Assembly (NCBI GenBank): GCA_012524025.1
Contig: JAAYSC010000005.1
Span: forward strand, 1-32,236
Direction: 5' to 3'
Length of the DNA: 32,236 nucleotides
Source: Clostridiales bacterium
GTDB taxonomy: Bacteria; Bacillota; Clostridia; Oscillospirales; Acutalibacteraceae
Position numbers and translations under genes: made by a program. A model generated the notes under the pieces. It worked only from the letters and a program-made list of their open reading frames with translations. It had not been told where the DNA came from and made no database searches. This document shows positions 1 to 7,607 of this stretch, one piece after another (position 1 is the first letter of the stretch; each line of letters starts with the position of its first letter).

Positions 1-11
1 AACTGAAATGG

Positions 12-17
12 TATAAT
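12..17 (+). promoter_or_regulatory. possible -10 element for the toxin-antitoxin pair
   Basis: A perfect TATAAT hexamer lies at 12-17. The matching -35 would fall outside the window, so only half the promoter can be seen. A purine-rich GGGAGG follows at 46-51, as expected for a short leader before a translated gene. Confidence 0.35.
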
Positions 18-72
18 TTCTGCATGAAGACTCGACTCCTTTTTTGGGAGGTATTTGTTTTGACGTAGAACA

Positions 73-339
73 TTGTACCACCAAAGGTTTCGGGTCTTCA
101 ACTTTCATTTAAGTTTACAGTACGATCTTTTAAATGAGGAGGATATTAAGGAAACTATCTATGATTTGAGTCCTAATGATTGCATTGGGGGGCCTGAGGA
201 AGATAGAGGTGGTTACGAAGGGCATGTGTTGGAGTTTAAAAGCCAATACCTAAGCGACCTTATCATTTATATTAAAGTTAGATATAAACCGCCGGAAGAA
301 GTTGTTGTAATATCCTTTCATGAAGACGAGAAAATCTAA
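73..339 (+). CDS. MqsR-like toxin, probably N-terminally truncated
   Basis: The 88-residue product resembles the C-terminal three quarters of MqsR-family toxins, which are RelE-fold mRNA interferases. It has the GPEEDR segment (about residues 40-45), then alternating strands ending YIKVRY...VVVISFHEDE, matching the family's terminal YLKI...LIVSFKEK. Family members are usually about 100-110 residues, so some 20 N-terminal residues (first helix) are missing. The start is doubtful: a good GGGAGG site at 46-51 precedes TTG codons that hit stops at once (TGA at 61-63 in frame; TAG at 66-68 in another frame), and the first in-frame TTG at 73 is 21 bases from that site. The gene is therefore either 5'-damaged or starts unusually. 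It sits 73 bases upstream of a zinc-finger/HTH gene, the toxin-first order of mqsRA. Composition is AT-rich compared with the genes after 1,577. Family assignment is by remembered motif similarity. Confidence 0.55.
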   Translation: MYHQRFRVFNFHLSLQYDLLNEEDIKETIYDLSPNDCIGGPEEDRGGYEGHVLEFKSQYLSDLIIYIKVRYKPPEEVVVISFHEDEKI

Positions 340-412
340 AAAACATTGTTAACATAAAGAAAATTATTTATTGCTTTCATTTTGAATAGTTGAAAAGGAA
401 GGAGTATTTGGA

Positions 413-1414
413 ATGAAAAAGGGTTATTGTGATGTATGTGGGAAAAAGACAAGTTACACCGTGAAGAAAAATCAAATAACAGAGTTTAAGGGCTACGAAG
501 TTAATGTGATTGAAGAGGTCGGGGTTTGTGATCTTTGTTCAAGCAATGTGTATATTCCGGAGCTTGAATCTCAAAACTTCAAAAGGCTTTATGGAAAGTA
601 TCGTAAGCTTGCAGGGCTTATAAGTCCTGATGAGCTTATTGAGTTCAGAAAAAGATATGATATTTCGCAAAGGGAATTGACAGCGATTTTAAAGCTGGGA
701 AAGATGACGATTAACAGGTATGAAAGAGGTGCGGTACCTAGCAAAAGCAACAGCGATTATCTTAAATTAATCATGAACAACAGCGAGGTATTCAAGAACA
801 GCCTTAACGAAGCATTCAAGAAGGAAAGAATTACCCAAAAAACATATGATAAGGTTTTAGGCAAGATAAATTCTTCGCTTGAAGATCCTTTTAAAAAAGC
901 TACCATAAGTTCCTTAACACATGAAGCCGATGAATACAACGGTTACCGAACTTTTGACATTGAAAGGCTGCTTAACCTTATCAGCTACATTGCCGACAGG
1001 GTTGATTTGCACAAAACATCGCTGAACAAATACCTGTGGTATATTGATTTTCAAAGCTTCAAGATAAATGTGAGATCTGTTACAGGTTTAAGATATATAA
1101 AGCACCAATTTGGTCCTGTAATTGAAGGGAAGAAGTACGAAGAAATATTAAATTATTTTGACGAAAAGTTTTATAAGGAAGAGTTTGAGGATGGTGATTT
1201 TTTAAAAACAACGGTTAAAAGCAAGAAAAATTATGATTTATCCCTGTTTAAAAAAGAAGAGCTGGAAGTTATTGACAGTGTTATAAGCACTTTCAAATCA
1301 AAAAAGAGCAATGAAATTTCCGAACTTTCACACAAGGAAGAAGGCTGGGCTTCAAGTAATCCCGGTGACATGATTTCTTACGAATATGCAGAAAAAATAA
1401 AAATACCATTTTGA
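413..1414 (+). CDS. MqsA/YgiT-type zinc finger, HTH and DUF4065 (Panacea) antitoxin-like regulator
   Basis: The 333-residue protein has three parts. Residues 1-45 carry CxxC pairs (C6/C9 and C39/C42), as in the zinc-binding N-domain of MqsA/YgiT antitoxins. Residues about 70-125 form an XRE-type helix-turn-helix (ISQRELTAILKLGKMTINRYERG). Residues about 170-333 match DUF4065, the SocA/GepA or Panacea domain (LWYIDFQSFK, SVTGLRYIKHQFGPV, ELSHKEEGW). DUF4065 proteins are known as antitoxins that pair with many unrelated toxins. The start is ATG 413 behind AAGGAAGGAG at 395-404. The neighbour upstream is an MqsR-like toxin, so the likely role is neutralisation plus autorepression of the pair. 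A typical MqsA has only the zinc finger and HTH, so the Panacea C-terminus is an addition. Codon use is AT-rich, in keeping with horizontal transfer. Confidence 0.8.
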   Translation: MKKGYCDVCGKKTSYTVKKNQITEFKGYEVNVIEEVGVCDLCSSNVYIPELESQNFKRLYGKYRKLAGLISPDELIEFRKRYDISQRELTAILKLGKMTINRYERGAVPSKSNSDYLKLIMNNSEVFKNSLNEAFKKERITQKTYDKVLGKINSSLEDPFKKATISSLTHEADEYNGYRTFDIERLLNLISYIADRVDLHKTSLNKYLWYIDFQSFKINVRSVTGLRYIKHQFGPVIEGKKYEEILNYFDEKFYKEEFEDGDFLKTTVKSKKNYDLSLFKKEELEVIDSVISTFKSKKSNEISELSHKEEGWASSNPGDMISYEYAEKIKIPF

Positions 1415-1427
1415 GGTTTTAATGAGT

Positions 1428-1467
1428 GACCTCGCCCTCTCTTAGAAGGCGGGGTCAAAATATTTTT
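1428..1467 (+). terminator. probable intrinsic terminator after the antitoxin gene
   Basis: GACCTCGCC (1428-1436) pairs with GGCGGGGTC (1448-1456), nine pairs including one G-U, with an 11-base loop. It is followed by an A/T-rich tail with TTTTTA at about 1462-1467. The U-tract is interrupted, so strength is uncertain. Confidence 0.45.
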
Positions 1468-1501
1468 ATTTGCGGTGTAAAGATTTTAATTATGAGAAAA
1501 C

Positions 1502-1530
1502 TGGAAAAATCACCCAAAAACATATATAAT
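1502..1530 (+). promoter_or_regulatory. promoter for the aminotransferase-trpS unit
   Basis: TATAAT at 1525-1530 is a perfect -10. TGGAAA at 1502-1507 is a 4/6 -35 at 17-base spacing. The start codon of the next gene is 46 bases downstream. Confidence 0.5.
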
Positions 1531-1576
1531 ACTTACCGTCAAACTTTGGGGCCAAAATACCGAGGAGGCTAATAAA

Positions 1577-2764
1577 ATGGACTATATTTTTTCGGACAAA
1601 ATTTCAAGCTTGCAACCTTCAGCCATACGCGAAATATTAAAGGCCACCGCCGGTGGGGATGTTATCCCCTTTGCTGCGGGCAACCCCGCACCCGAGGCCT
1701 TCCCCATAAAAGAAGTTGAAGCCGTGGCGGCGGATATTTTTAAAAACAAGCCCATCCGGGCCCTTCAATACGGGGTGACGGAAGGCTATAGGCCGCTTTT
1801 GGACAGGTTAAAGGATTATGTTAAAAACAAGGACAATATGGGTAAGAGCTTTGATTCAATGATAATCACCAGCGGTGCCCAACAGGTTATGGACTTGGCC
1901 ACCAAGGTGCTTTGCAATGAAGGGGACACCATTATTTGCGAATCGCCTTCCTTCATCGGTTCGCTCAACTGTTTTCGCTCTTACAACTGCTACCTTCGCG
2001 GTGTGGATGTTGAGGCGGACGGTATTAATATTGAAGAGCTTGAAAGGGCCTTGCAGGAAGAGGAAAATGTCCGCTTTATTTATGTGATACCAAACTTTCA
2101 AAACCCTTCCGGGGCCACCATGTCTTTGGAAAAACGCAAGGCTGTTTATGAACTGGCAAAAAAATATAATACCCTGATTTTGGAAGACAACCCCTATGGT
2201 GAACTGCGGGTTAGCGGCCAAGACTTGCCCAACATTAAAAGCATGGACGAAGACGGGCTTGTAATTTATGCCGGCTCATTTTCAAAAATTTTAGCCCCGG
2301 GTATTCGGGTGGGCTTTGCCCTGGCGCCCGACGAAATTATCGGTAAAATGACCGTGGGCAAGCAAGCTTCCGATGTCCATACACCGGTCTTTTCCCAAAT
2401 GTTGGTCAACCAATGGATGGCCGATTATGACCTTGGGGCCCATATTGAAAAATTAAAAGCCATTTACAGCAAAAAACTCAACCTCATGTGTGACCTTATC
2501 GACAGTGAGCTCAATCACCTTTTCACATACAACCGGCCCCAAGGCGGGCTCTTTGTCTGGTGCCTCTTGCCCGACGGTGTCAACATGCCGGGCTTTGTTA
2601 AGGCCGCCGCCGAAAGGGGCGTGGCCCTGGTGCCGGGTTCCGCCTTCTTGGTGGACCAAAGCGAAGAAACCCAAGCGGTGCGTTTGAATTTTTCAACCCC
2701 CACGGACGATAAGATTGTAGAGGGGATTGACATACTCAGGGGCTTGTCCCACTGTTTTATTTAG
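1577..2764 (+). CDS. PLP-dependent aminotransferase, fold type I (2-aminoadipate/aromatic/MocR-like)
   Basis: This 395-residue class I/II aminotransferase transfers an amino group from an amino acid to a 2-oxo acid. Visible landmarks are GNPAPEAFP (about 35-43), NPSG (176-179), EDNPY (203-207, Asp contacting the pyridine nitrogen), the Schiff-base lysine K237 in SGSFSKILAPGIR, and R244 for the cofactor phosphate. The sequence is closest in style to the LysN/2-aminoadipate group, which is also the domain fused to HTH in MocR regulators. There is no HTH here, so it is a free enzyme. ATG 1577 is preceded by GAGGAGG at 1562-1568. It lies 32 bases upstream of trpS and probably shares its transcript. 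Substrate cannot be read from sequence; aromatic, branched-chain or aminoadipate substrates are all possible. Confidence 0.9.
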   Translation: MDYIFSDKISSLQPSAIREILKATAGGDVIPFAAGNPAPEAFPIKEVEAVAADIFKNKPIRALQYGVTEGYRPLLDRLKDYVKNKDNMGKSFDSMIITSGAQQVMDLATKVLCNEGDTIICESPSFIGSLNCFRSYNCYLRGVDVEADGINIEELERALQEEENVRFIYVIPNFQNPSGATMSLEKRKAVYELAKKYNTLILEDNPYGELRVSGQDLPNIKSMDEDGLVIYAGSFSKILAPGIRVGFALAPDEIIGKMTVGKQASDVHTPVFSQMLVNQWMADYDLGAHIEKLKAIYSKKLNLMCDLIDSELNHLFTYNRPQGGLFVWCLLPDGVNMPGFVKAAAERGVALVPGSAFLVDQSEETQAVRLNFSTPTDDKIVEGIDILRGLSHCFI

Positions 2765-2796
2765 ATTGATAGGAAGGGAAATTTGGAGGTTTTTTG

Positions 2797-3813
2797 ATGC
2801 AAAATCAGCAAGCTCAACCCGAAAGAAAAAAGAAGGTATTAAGCCTAATCCAACCCACGGCCGTGCCGACTGTCGGCAATTATTTGGGTGCCCTGAAAAA
2901 CTGGAAGCAAATGTCAGAAGATTATGACTGTGTTTACGGTGTGGCCGACTTGCACGCCCTGACGGTCAGGCCCGACCCGGCCTTGCTGCGCCGCCAGTCG
3001 CTGGAAACTTTTGCCCTGCTTTTGGCTATAGGATTGGACCCGGACCAAAGCGTGATCTGCGTTCAAAGCCGCATCCATACCCATGCGGAGATGGCCTGGG
3101 TTTTAAACTGCTATGCCCAGTTTGGCGAAGCGGCCCGTATGACCCAGTTTAAAGACAAGTCCAAGACCAATGCAGACAATATTAATGTCGGCCTCTTCAC
3201 CTACCCGGTGCTTATGGCGGCGGATATCTTGCTTTATCAGGCGGATTATGTGCCCATTGGGGACGACCAAAAGCAGCACTTGGAACTTTGCCGTGACATA
3301 GCCGAGCGCTTCAATTCCCTTTACGGTAAAACCTTTACCCTGCCGGAAGCTTTTATAGGCAAGGTCGGTGCCAGGGTTATGTCCCTGCAAGACCCGACCA
3401 AAAAAATGTCCAAGTCCGACCCAAACCCCAGGGCCTCCGTTTCAATTTTGGACGAGCCCGATGCAATAGTGCGCAAGTTTAAATCGGCCGTGACCGATTC
3501 GGAAGCCCGCGTCAAGTTCGCCCCGGGCAAGGACGGCATAAACAACCTTATGTCAATTTACGCCGGCTGCACCGGCCTTTCTTATGAGGCCATCGAAGCG
3601 GAATTTGAAGGCAAAGGCTATGGGGACTTCAAGGCCGCCGTAGCAGAAGCCGTGGTTGAAGAACTTCGCCCCGTGCGTGAAAAATTCAATGAACTTTTGG
3701 AAGACAAGGCCTATTTGGCCGATTGTATTGACAAGGGGACGGAGACGGCCTTGCGGATATCCAAAAGAACTATGGACAAGGTCAAGAGGAAGATCGGCCT
3801 CATTCGCTTGTAA
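2797..3813 (+). CDS. trpS: tryptophan--tRNA ligase
   Basis: The 338-residue class I synthetase charges tRNA-Trp with tryptophan using ATP. The HIGH-equivalent is TVGN (25-28) inside QPTAVPTVGNYLGAL. GDDQKQHLEL (about 155-164) is the family's conserved substrate-site motif, and KKMSKSD carries the KMSKS loop (203-207). Length is normal for bacterial TrpRS. I place the start at ATG 2797, seven bases after GGAGG at 2785-2789; a TTG directly in front of it is in frame but worse spaced. No T-box leader is visible in the 32 bases between the aminotransferase stop and this start, so any tryptophan control would have to act upstream. A strong terminator follows immediately. Confidence 0.97.
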   Translation: MQNQQAQPERKKKVLSLIQPTAVPTVGNYLGALKNWKQMSEDYDCVYGVADLHALTVRPDPALLRRQSLETFALLLAIGLDPDQSVICVQSRIHTHAEMAWVLNCYAQFGEAARMTQFKDKSKTNADNINVGLFTYPVLMAADILLYQADYVPIGDDQKQHLELCRDIAERFNSLYGKTFTLPEAFIGKVGARVMSLQDPTKKMSKSDPNPRASVSILDEPDAIVRKFKSAVTDSEARVKFAPGKDGINNLMSIYAGCTGLSYEAIEAEFEGKGYGDFKAAVAEAVVEELRPVREKFNELLEDKAYLADCIDKGTETALRISKRTMDKVKRKIGLIRL

Positions 3814-3824
3814 ATATCGCAAAC

Positions 3825-3855
3825 AAAACGCCGTTTTTATACGGCGTTTTATTTA
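3825..3855 (+). terminator. intrinsic terminator after trpS
   Basis: AAAACGCCGT (3825-3834) pairs perfectly with ACGGCGTTTT (3841-3850), with a six-base loop and a T-rich tail. It separates trpS from the arginine operon. Confidence 0.85.
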
Positions 3856-3877
3856 TTATGCCGAAAAGAGGGGTTAA

Positions 3878-3891
3878 TGCATAAAATCTCA
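3878..3891 (+). promoter_or_regulatory. candidate ARG box upstream of the argG promoter
   Basis: TGCATAAAATCTCA matches 11 of 14 positions of the ArgR/AhrC ARG-box half consensus TGAATAAAAATTCA recalled from Bacillus and E. coli. It lies just upstream of the argG -35. A second, weaker match is at 3931-3944. Inference from consensus similarity only. Confidence 0.4.
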
Positions 3892-3900
3892 AGAAACGGC

Positions 3901-3928
3901 TTGAATATCTGTATAATTGCTGTATAAT
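3901..3928 (+). promoter_or_regulatory. promoter of the arginine operon
   Basis: TTGAAT (3901-3906) and TATAAT (3923-3928) are 16 bases apart. A further TATAAT occurs at 3912-3917. Predicted transcription would start near 3935, about 36 bases before argG. Confidence 0.6.
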
Positions 3929-3930
3929 GG

Positions 3931-3944
3931 TGCATAAAGTTAAA
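3931..3944 (+). promoter_or_regulatory. weaker ARG-box-like site at the argG transcription start
   Basis: TGCATAAAGTTAAA repeats the TGCATAAA core of the site at 3878 exactly 53 bases downstream (about five helical turns) and matches 9 of 14 consensus positions. Its place over the expected start of transcription would suit repression by arginine-bound ArgR. The argR gene is not in this window. Confidence 0.3.
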
Positions 3945-3970
3945 ATTTAATGATTTTTGGAGGACTTGTA

Positions 3971-5197
3971 ATGAAAGAGATTAAAAAAGTTGTTTTGGCC
4001 TATTCGGGTGGTTTGGATACTTCCATCATCATCCCCTGGCTTAAGGAAAATTATAATAACTGTGAAGTTATAGCCGTGGCTGTGGATGTCGGCCAAGGCA
4101 CCGAGCTTGACGGTCTGGAAGAAAAGGCCATAAAAACAGGCGCATCAAAACTTTACATTGAAGATGTTAGGAAGGAATTTATAGAAGACTATATTTACCC
4201 CACCCTCAAGGCCGGCGCGGTTTATGAGCAAGACTACCTTTTGGGCACTTCCTTCGCCCGCCCCATTATTGCCAAAAGGCTGGTTGAAATTGCCTTGGCC
4301 GAAGGTGCCGATGCCATCAGCCACGGTTGCACGGGCAAGGGCAATGACCAAGTTCGTTTTGAGCTGACCATCAAGGCCTTTGCGCCGGGTATGAAAATCA
4401 TAGCCCCTTGGCGGCTTTGGGATATTAAATCGCGGGAAGAAGAAATTCAATACGCCGAAGCGCGTGATATCCCCCTTAAAATCAACCGCGAAACCAACTA
4501 TTCAAAAGACAAAAACCTCTGGCACCTTTCCCACGAAGGTATGGACTTGGAAGACCCGGCCAATGAGCCCTTATATAATAAGGAAGGCTTTTTGGAAATG
4601 TCCGTCTCCCACGAGCAAGCGCCCGACGAGCCCACCTATGTTACCGTTTCGTTTGAAAAGGGTATCCCCGTTGCTGTGGACGGCCAAAAGATGAACTCTG
4701 TCGACTTGTTGACCAAGCTCAATGAAATCGGCGGCAAAAATGCCATAGGCCTTGCGGACTTGGTTGAAAACAGGCTGGTCGGCATGAAGTCCAGGGGCGT
4801 TTATGAAACACCCGGTGGGGCTATTCTTTACAAGGCCCATCAGGTGCTTGAAACCATTACTTTGGATAAGGACACCCAGCATTACAAATACATCATAGCC
4901 CAACGCTATTCCGAATTGGTCTATAACGGCCAGTGGTTCACCCCCCTGCGTGAAGCCTTGGACGCTTTTGTGGACAAGACCCAAGAAACAGTCACCGGTG
5001 ATGTTAAGCTCAAACTCTACAAGGGTAACATGATAAATGCCGGTGTCACTTCTCCCTATTCACTTTACTCCGAAGCTTTTGCAACCTTTGACGAAGACGA
5101 TGTTTATGACCAAAAAGATGCCGAAGGTTTCATCAACCTTTTCGGTCTGCCAATCACCGTTAAGGCAATTTTAGATGCCGAGCGTGAAGGCAAATAA
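3971..5197 (+). CDS. argG: argininosuccinate synthase
   Basis: The 408-residue enzyme joins citrulline and aspartate with ATP to give argininosuccinate, the penultimate step of arginine synthesis. The N-terminal PP-loop AYSGGLDTS (residues 10-18) binds ATP pyrophosphate. [15 protein letters not shown] and the C-terminal synthase/multimerisation region follow in normal order, and total length is typical. ATG 3971 is chosen because GGAGG at 3959-3963 precedes it; an in-frame ATG at 3950 lies upstream of that site. It is the first gene of a seven-gene operon, with argH 24 bases downstream. Placing the last two pathway genes first and the acetyl-cycle genes after them is a common clostridial arrangement. 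Confidence 0.97.
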   Translation: MKEIKKVVLAYSGGLDTSIIIPWLKENYNNCEVIAVAVDVGQGTELDGLEEKAIKTGASKLYIEDVRKEFIEDYIYPTLKAGAVYEQDYLLGTSFARPIIAKRLVEIALAEGADAISHGCTGKGNDQVRFELTIKAFAPGMKIIAPWRLWDIKSREEEIQYAEARDIPLKINRETNYSKDKNLWHLSHEGMDLEDPANEPLYNKEGFLEMSVSHEQAPDEPTYVTVSFEKGIPVAVDGQKMNSVDLLTKLNEIGGKNAIGLADLVENRLVGMKSRGVYETPGGAILYKAHQVLETITLDKDTQHYKYIIAQRYSELVYNGQWFTPLREALDAFVDKTQETVTGDVKLKLYKGNMINAGVTSPYSLYSEAFATFDEDDVYDQKDAEGFINLFGLPITVKAILDAEREGK

Positions 5198-5221
5198 GTA
5201 AGGGACAAAGAAGGTATTTTT

Positions 5222-6529
5222 ATGAAACTTTGGGCCGGCCGTTTCTCCAAAGAGGCGGACAAAACTACAAACGATTTCAACTCTTCCATAGCTGTGGATT
5301 CACGCATGTATGCCCAAGATATTGAAGGGTCCATAGCCCACGCCACCATGCTGGCGGCTTGCGGTATCATCGGTGATGAAGATGCCAAGCTTATTGTGGA
5401 AGGCCTGGAAGGCATTAAGGCCGAGATTGAAAGCGGTCAACTGCAAATTGACCCCGGGGCAGAAGATATTCACACTTTTATTGAGGCTGCCTTGACCGAA
5501 AGGATAGGGGATGCGGGCAAGCGCCTGCACACGGCCCGCAGCCGCAATGATCAAGTGGCGGTGGATATCAGGCTTTACCTGAGGGAAGAGTGCCTGACGC
5601 TTAAAGAGCAGCTGAAAGGCCTGATAGAAGTTTTGCAAAAGAAGGCGGAAGAATACAAGGGCGCGGTTATGCCCGGCTATACCCATCTGCAAAGGGCCCA
5701 ACCCATCACCTTTGCCTACCATCTTTTGGCCTATATTGAAATGTTTGAGCGGGACCTGGGCCGTCTGACCGATGCCCAAAAAAGGATGAATGTTTCTCCC
5801 CTGGGTGCGGGGGCCCTGGCGGGTTCCGGCTATCCTATCGACAAGGGCATGACGGCCGCCGCCCTGGGATTTGATTCCTTTGCAAAAAACACCCTGGACG
5901 CCGTGTCCGACCGTGACTTTTGCATGGAACTGGCAAGCTGCCTTTCGATTATTATGGTTCACCTATCACGCTTTAGTGAAGAAATTATTCTTTGGACTTC
6001 CTGGGAATTTAAGTTTGTGGAATTGGACGATGCCTTTTCAACGGGTTCCAGCATAATGCCACAAAAAAAGAACCCCGATATAGCGGAGCTTGTAAGGGGC
6101 AAGTCCGGCCGCGTTTTCGGTGACCTCATGACCCTTCTTACCCTTATGAAAGGCCTACCCCTGGCCTATAATAAGGACATGCAGGAAGACAAGGAAGCCA
6201 TATTTGACGCCTTTGACACCGTCAATCTTTGCTTGCAGGCTTTCACACCCATGTTGGCCACCATGAAGGCCCTGCCCGAAAATATGCGAAAGGCGGCCGC
6301 CGGCGGTTTCATAAATGCCACCGATTGTGCCGACTATTTGGTCGGTAAGGGTCTGCCCTTCCGCGACGCTTACAAGGCCACGGGCCAACTGGTAGCCCTC
6401 TGTATAGAAAAGGGAACAACTTTAGAAGAACTGCCCCTGGCACAATATCAAAAGGTCTGTGAGCTTTTTGACCAAGGGGTTTATGAATTCATCCGGCTGG
6501 AAGCCTGCGTCAAACGCAGGGGTTTATAG
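5222..6529 (+). CDS. argH: argininosuccinate lyase
   Basis: The 435-residue protein belongs to the fumarase/aspartase superfamily and splits argininosuccinate into arginine and fumarate. Landmarks are TARSRNDQ (104-111), GYTHLQRAQP (152-161, catalytic His155) and the signature GSSIMPQKKNP (275-285) containing the catalytic serine loop. Most ArgH proteins are about 455-465 residues. Here the chain stops shortly after LEACVKRR, so the short C-terminal tail (usually ending GGPAP or similar) is missing, while all catalytic regions are intact. The start ATG 5222 follows an AGAAGG-like site. The gap from argG is 24 bases and to argC 15 bases. Confidence 0.96.
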   Translation: MKLWAGRFSKEADKTTNDFNSSIAVDSRMYAQDIEGSIAHATMLAACGIIGDEDAKLIVEGLEGIKAEIESGQLQIDPGAEDIHTFIEAALTERIGDAGKRLHTARSRNDQVAVDIRLYLREECLTLKEQLKGLIEVLQKKAEEYKGAVMPGYTHLQRAQPITFAYHLLAYIEMFERDLGRLTDAQKRMNVSPLGAGALAGSGYPIDKGMTAAALGFDSFAKNTLDAVSDRDFCMELASCLSIIMVHLSRFSEEIILWTSWEFKFVELDDAFSTGSSIMPQKKNPDIAELVRGKSGRVFGDLMTLLTLMKGLPLAYNKDMQEDKEAIFDAFDTVNLCLQAFTPMLATMKALPENMRKAAAGGFINATDCADYLVGKGLPFRDAYKATGQLVALCIEKGTTLEELPLAQYQKVCELFDQGVYEFIRLEACVKRRGL

Positions 6530-6544
6530 TCGGCGGGAGCAAAA

Positions 6545-7597
6545 ATGTTAGATAAAGATAAAAAAATCAAAGTAGGAATAATCGGTGCAACGGGCTTTGC
6601 CGGCGTTGAACTTGTGCGAATTTTGCTCAAACACCCCCATGCAGAGCTTTCTGCCCTGGGTTCGGTCAGTTTTGAAGGCCAAGCTATCAGCGGTATTTAC
6701 CCTTCCCTGGCCGGCCTGTGTGACTTGGTTTGCACAGACAGCCAAAGCGTAATAGACAAAAGCGACCTGGTTTTTGCCTGTGTTGCCCACGGTATGTCGC
6801 AAGAATTTGCGGCAGACTGTGCTAAAAAATCTGTGGCCTTCATTGACCTGGGGGCCGATTTCCGTTTAGAAAGCGAAGATGAATACAAAGAATGGTATGA
6901 CGGGGAATTTTTGGACAAAGAGCTCCACGAACAGGCGGCTTACGGTCTGCCCGAGCTTTTCAGAAAAGACATAAGGGGCAAAAAAATCATAGCCAACCCC
7001 GGCTGCTACCCAACCGGTGCGGCCCTGGCCCTTTACCCGGCCCTGGCGGGCGGTTTTGTGGAAAAAACGGGGATAATAATTGATGCCAAGTCCGGTGTAA
7101 CCGGGGCGGGGCGGTCACCTTCGCAAACAACCCACTTCCCACTTTGCAATGAAGGCTTTGCGGCCTACAAAATAGCGGCCCACAGGCATACTCCCGAAAT
7201 TGAGCAGAGCCTGTCCCATGCCGTGGGGCAAGAGCTTGCCCTCACCTTTGTCCCCCACCTTTTACCCATAAACAGGGGGATTTTGACCACTGCCTATGCC
7301 AAGCTCAAAGAAGGTGTGGGCCTGGATGAAGTTTATGATTATTACGAAAATTTTTATAAGAATGAAGCCTTTGTAAGGCTGAAGAGCCTGGGGCAAACGG
7401 TAAACCTGCGTGATGTTAAATACAGCAATTTTTGTGACCTTGCCTTGCACGCGGACGAGCGGGCCGGCAACTTGATTGTCACATCCGCCATTGACAATAT
7501 GGTCAAGGGTGCCGCCGGCCAAGCGGTGCAGAATATGAATATTATCTTTGATTTACCCGAAGGGGCGGGGTTGGATCTTATCCCCCCGGCATTTTAA
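6545..7597 (+). CDS. argC: N-acetyl-gamma-glutamyl-phosphate reductase
   Basis: The 350-residue enzyme reduces N-acetylglutamyl phosphate to the semialdehyde with NADPH, the third step of the acetylated ornithine route. The N-terminal Rossmann motif is GIIGATG (11-17). The catalytic cysteine is C154 in ANPGCYPTGA, and HRHTPEIEQ, the family's C-terminal active-site motif, lies near residue 219. Length and domain order are standard. ATG 6545 follows GCGGGAGC, a modest ribosome site. argJ starts 10 bases after its stop, so the two are probably translationally coupled. Confidence 0.96.
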   Translation: MLDKDKKIKVGIIGATGFAGVELVRILLKHPHAELSALGSVSFEGQAISGIYPSLAGLCDLVCTDSQSVIDKSDLVFACVAHGMSQEFAADCAKKSVAFIDLGADFRLESEDEYKEWYDGEFLDKELHEQAAYGLPELFRKDIRGKKIIANPGCYPTGAALALYPALAGGFVEKTGIIIDAKSGVTGAGRSPSQTTHFPLCNEGFAAYKIAAHRHTPEIEQSLSHAVGQELALTFVPHLLPINRGILTTAYAKLKEGVGLDEVYDYYENFYKNEAFVRLKSLGQTVNLRDVKYSNFCDLALHADERAGNLIVTSAIDNMVKGAAGQAVQNMNIIFDLPEGAGLDLIPPAF

Positions 7598-7607
7598 GGT
7601 GAAGATT

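Noticed and set aside
2765..2796. T-box leader or trp attenuator before trpS
   Set aside because: Only 32 bases separate the aminotransferase stop and the trpS start, too short for either, and no T-box consensus is seen further upstream at 1,530-1,576.
5300..5962. Long (220-codon) open frame antisense to argH
   Set aside because: argH has full motif support. The antisense frame is a codon-bias shadow with no ribosome site and a composition typical of such shadows.
6490..6530. Frameshift truncating argH
   Set aside because: The C-terminus is short but the 15 bases before argC contain no continuation of the usual tail in any frame that I could recognise, so natural shortening is more likely.
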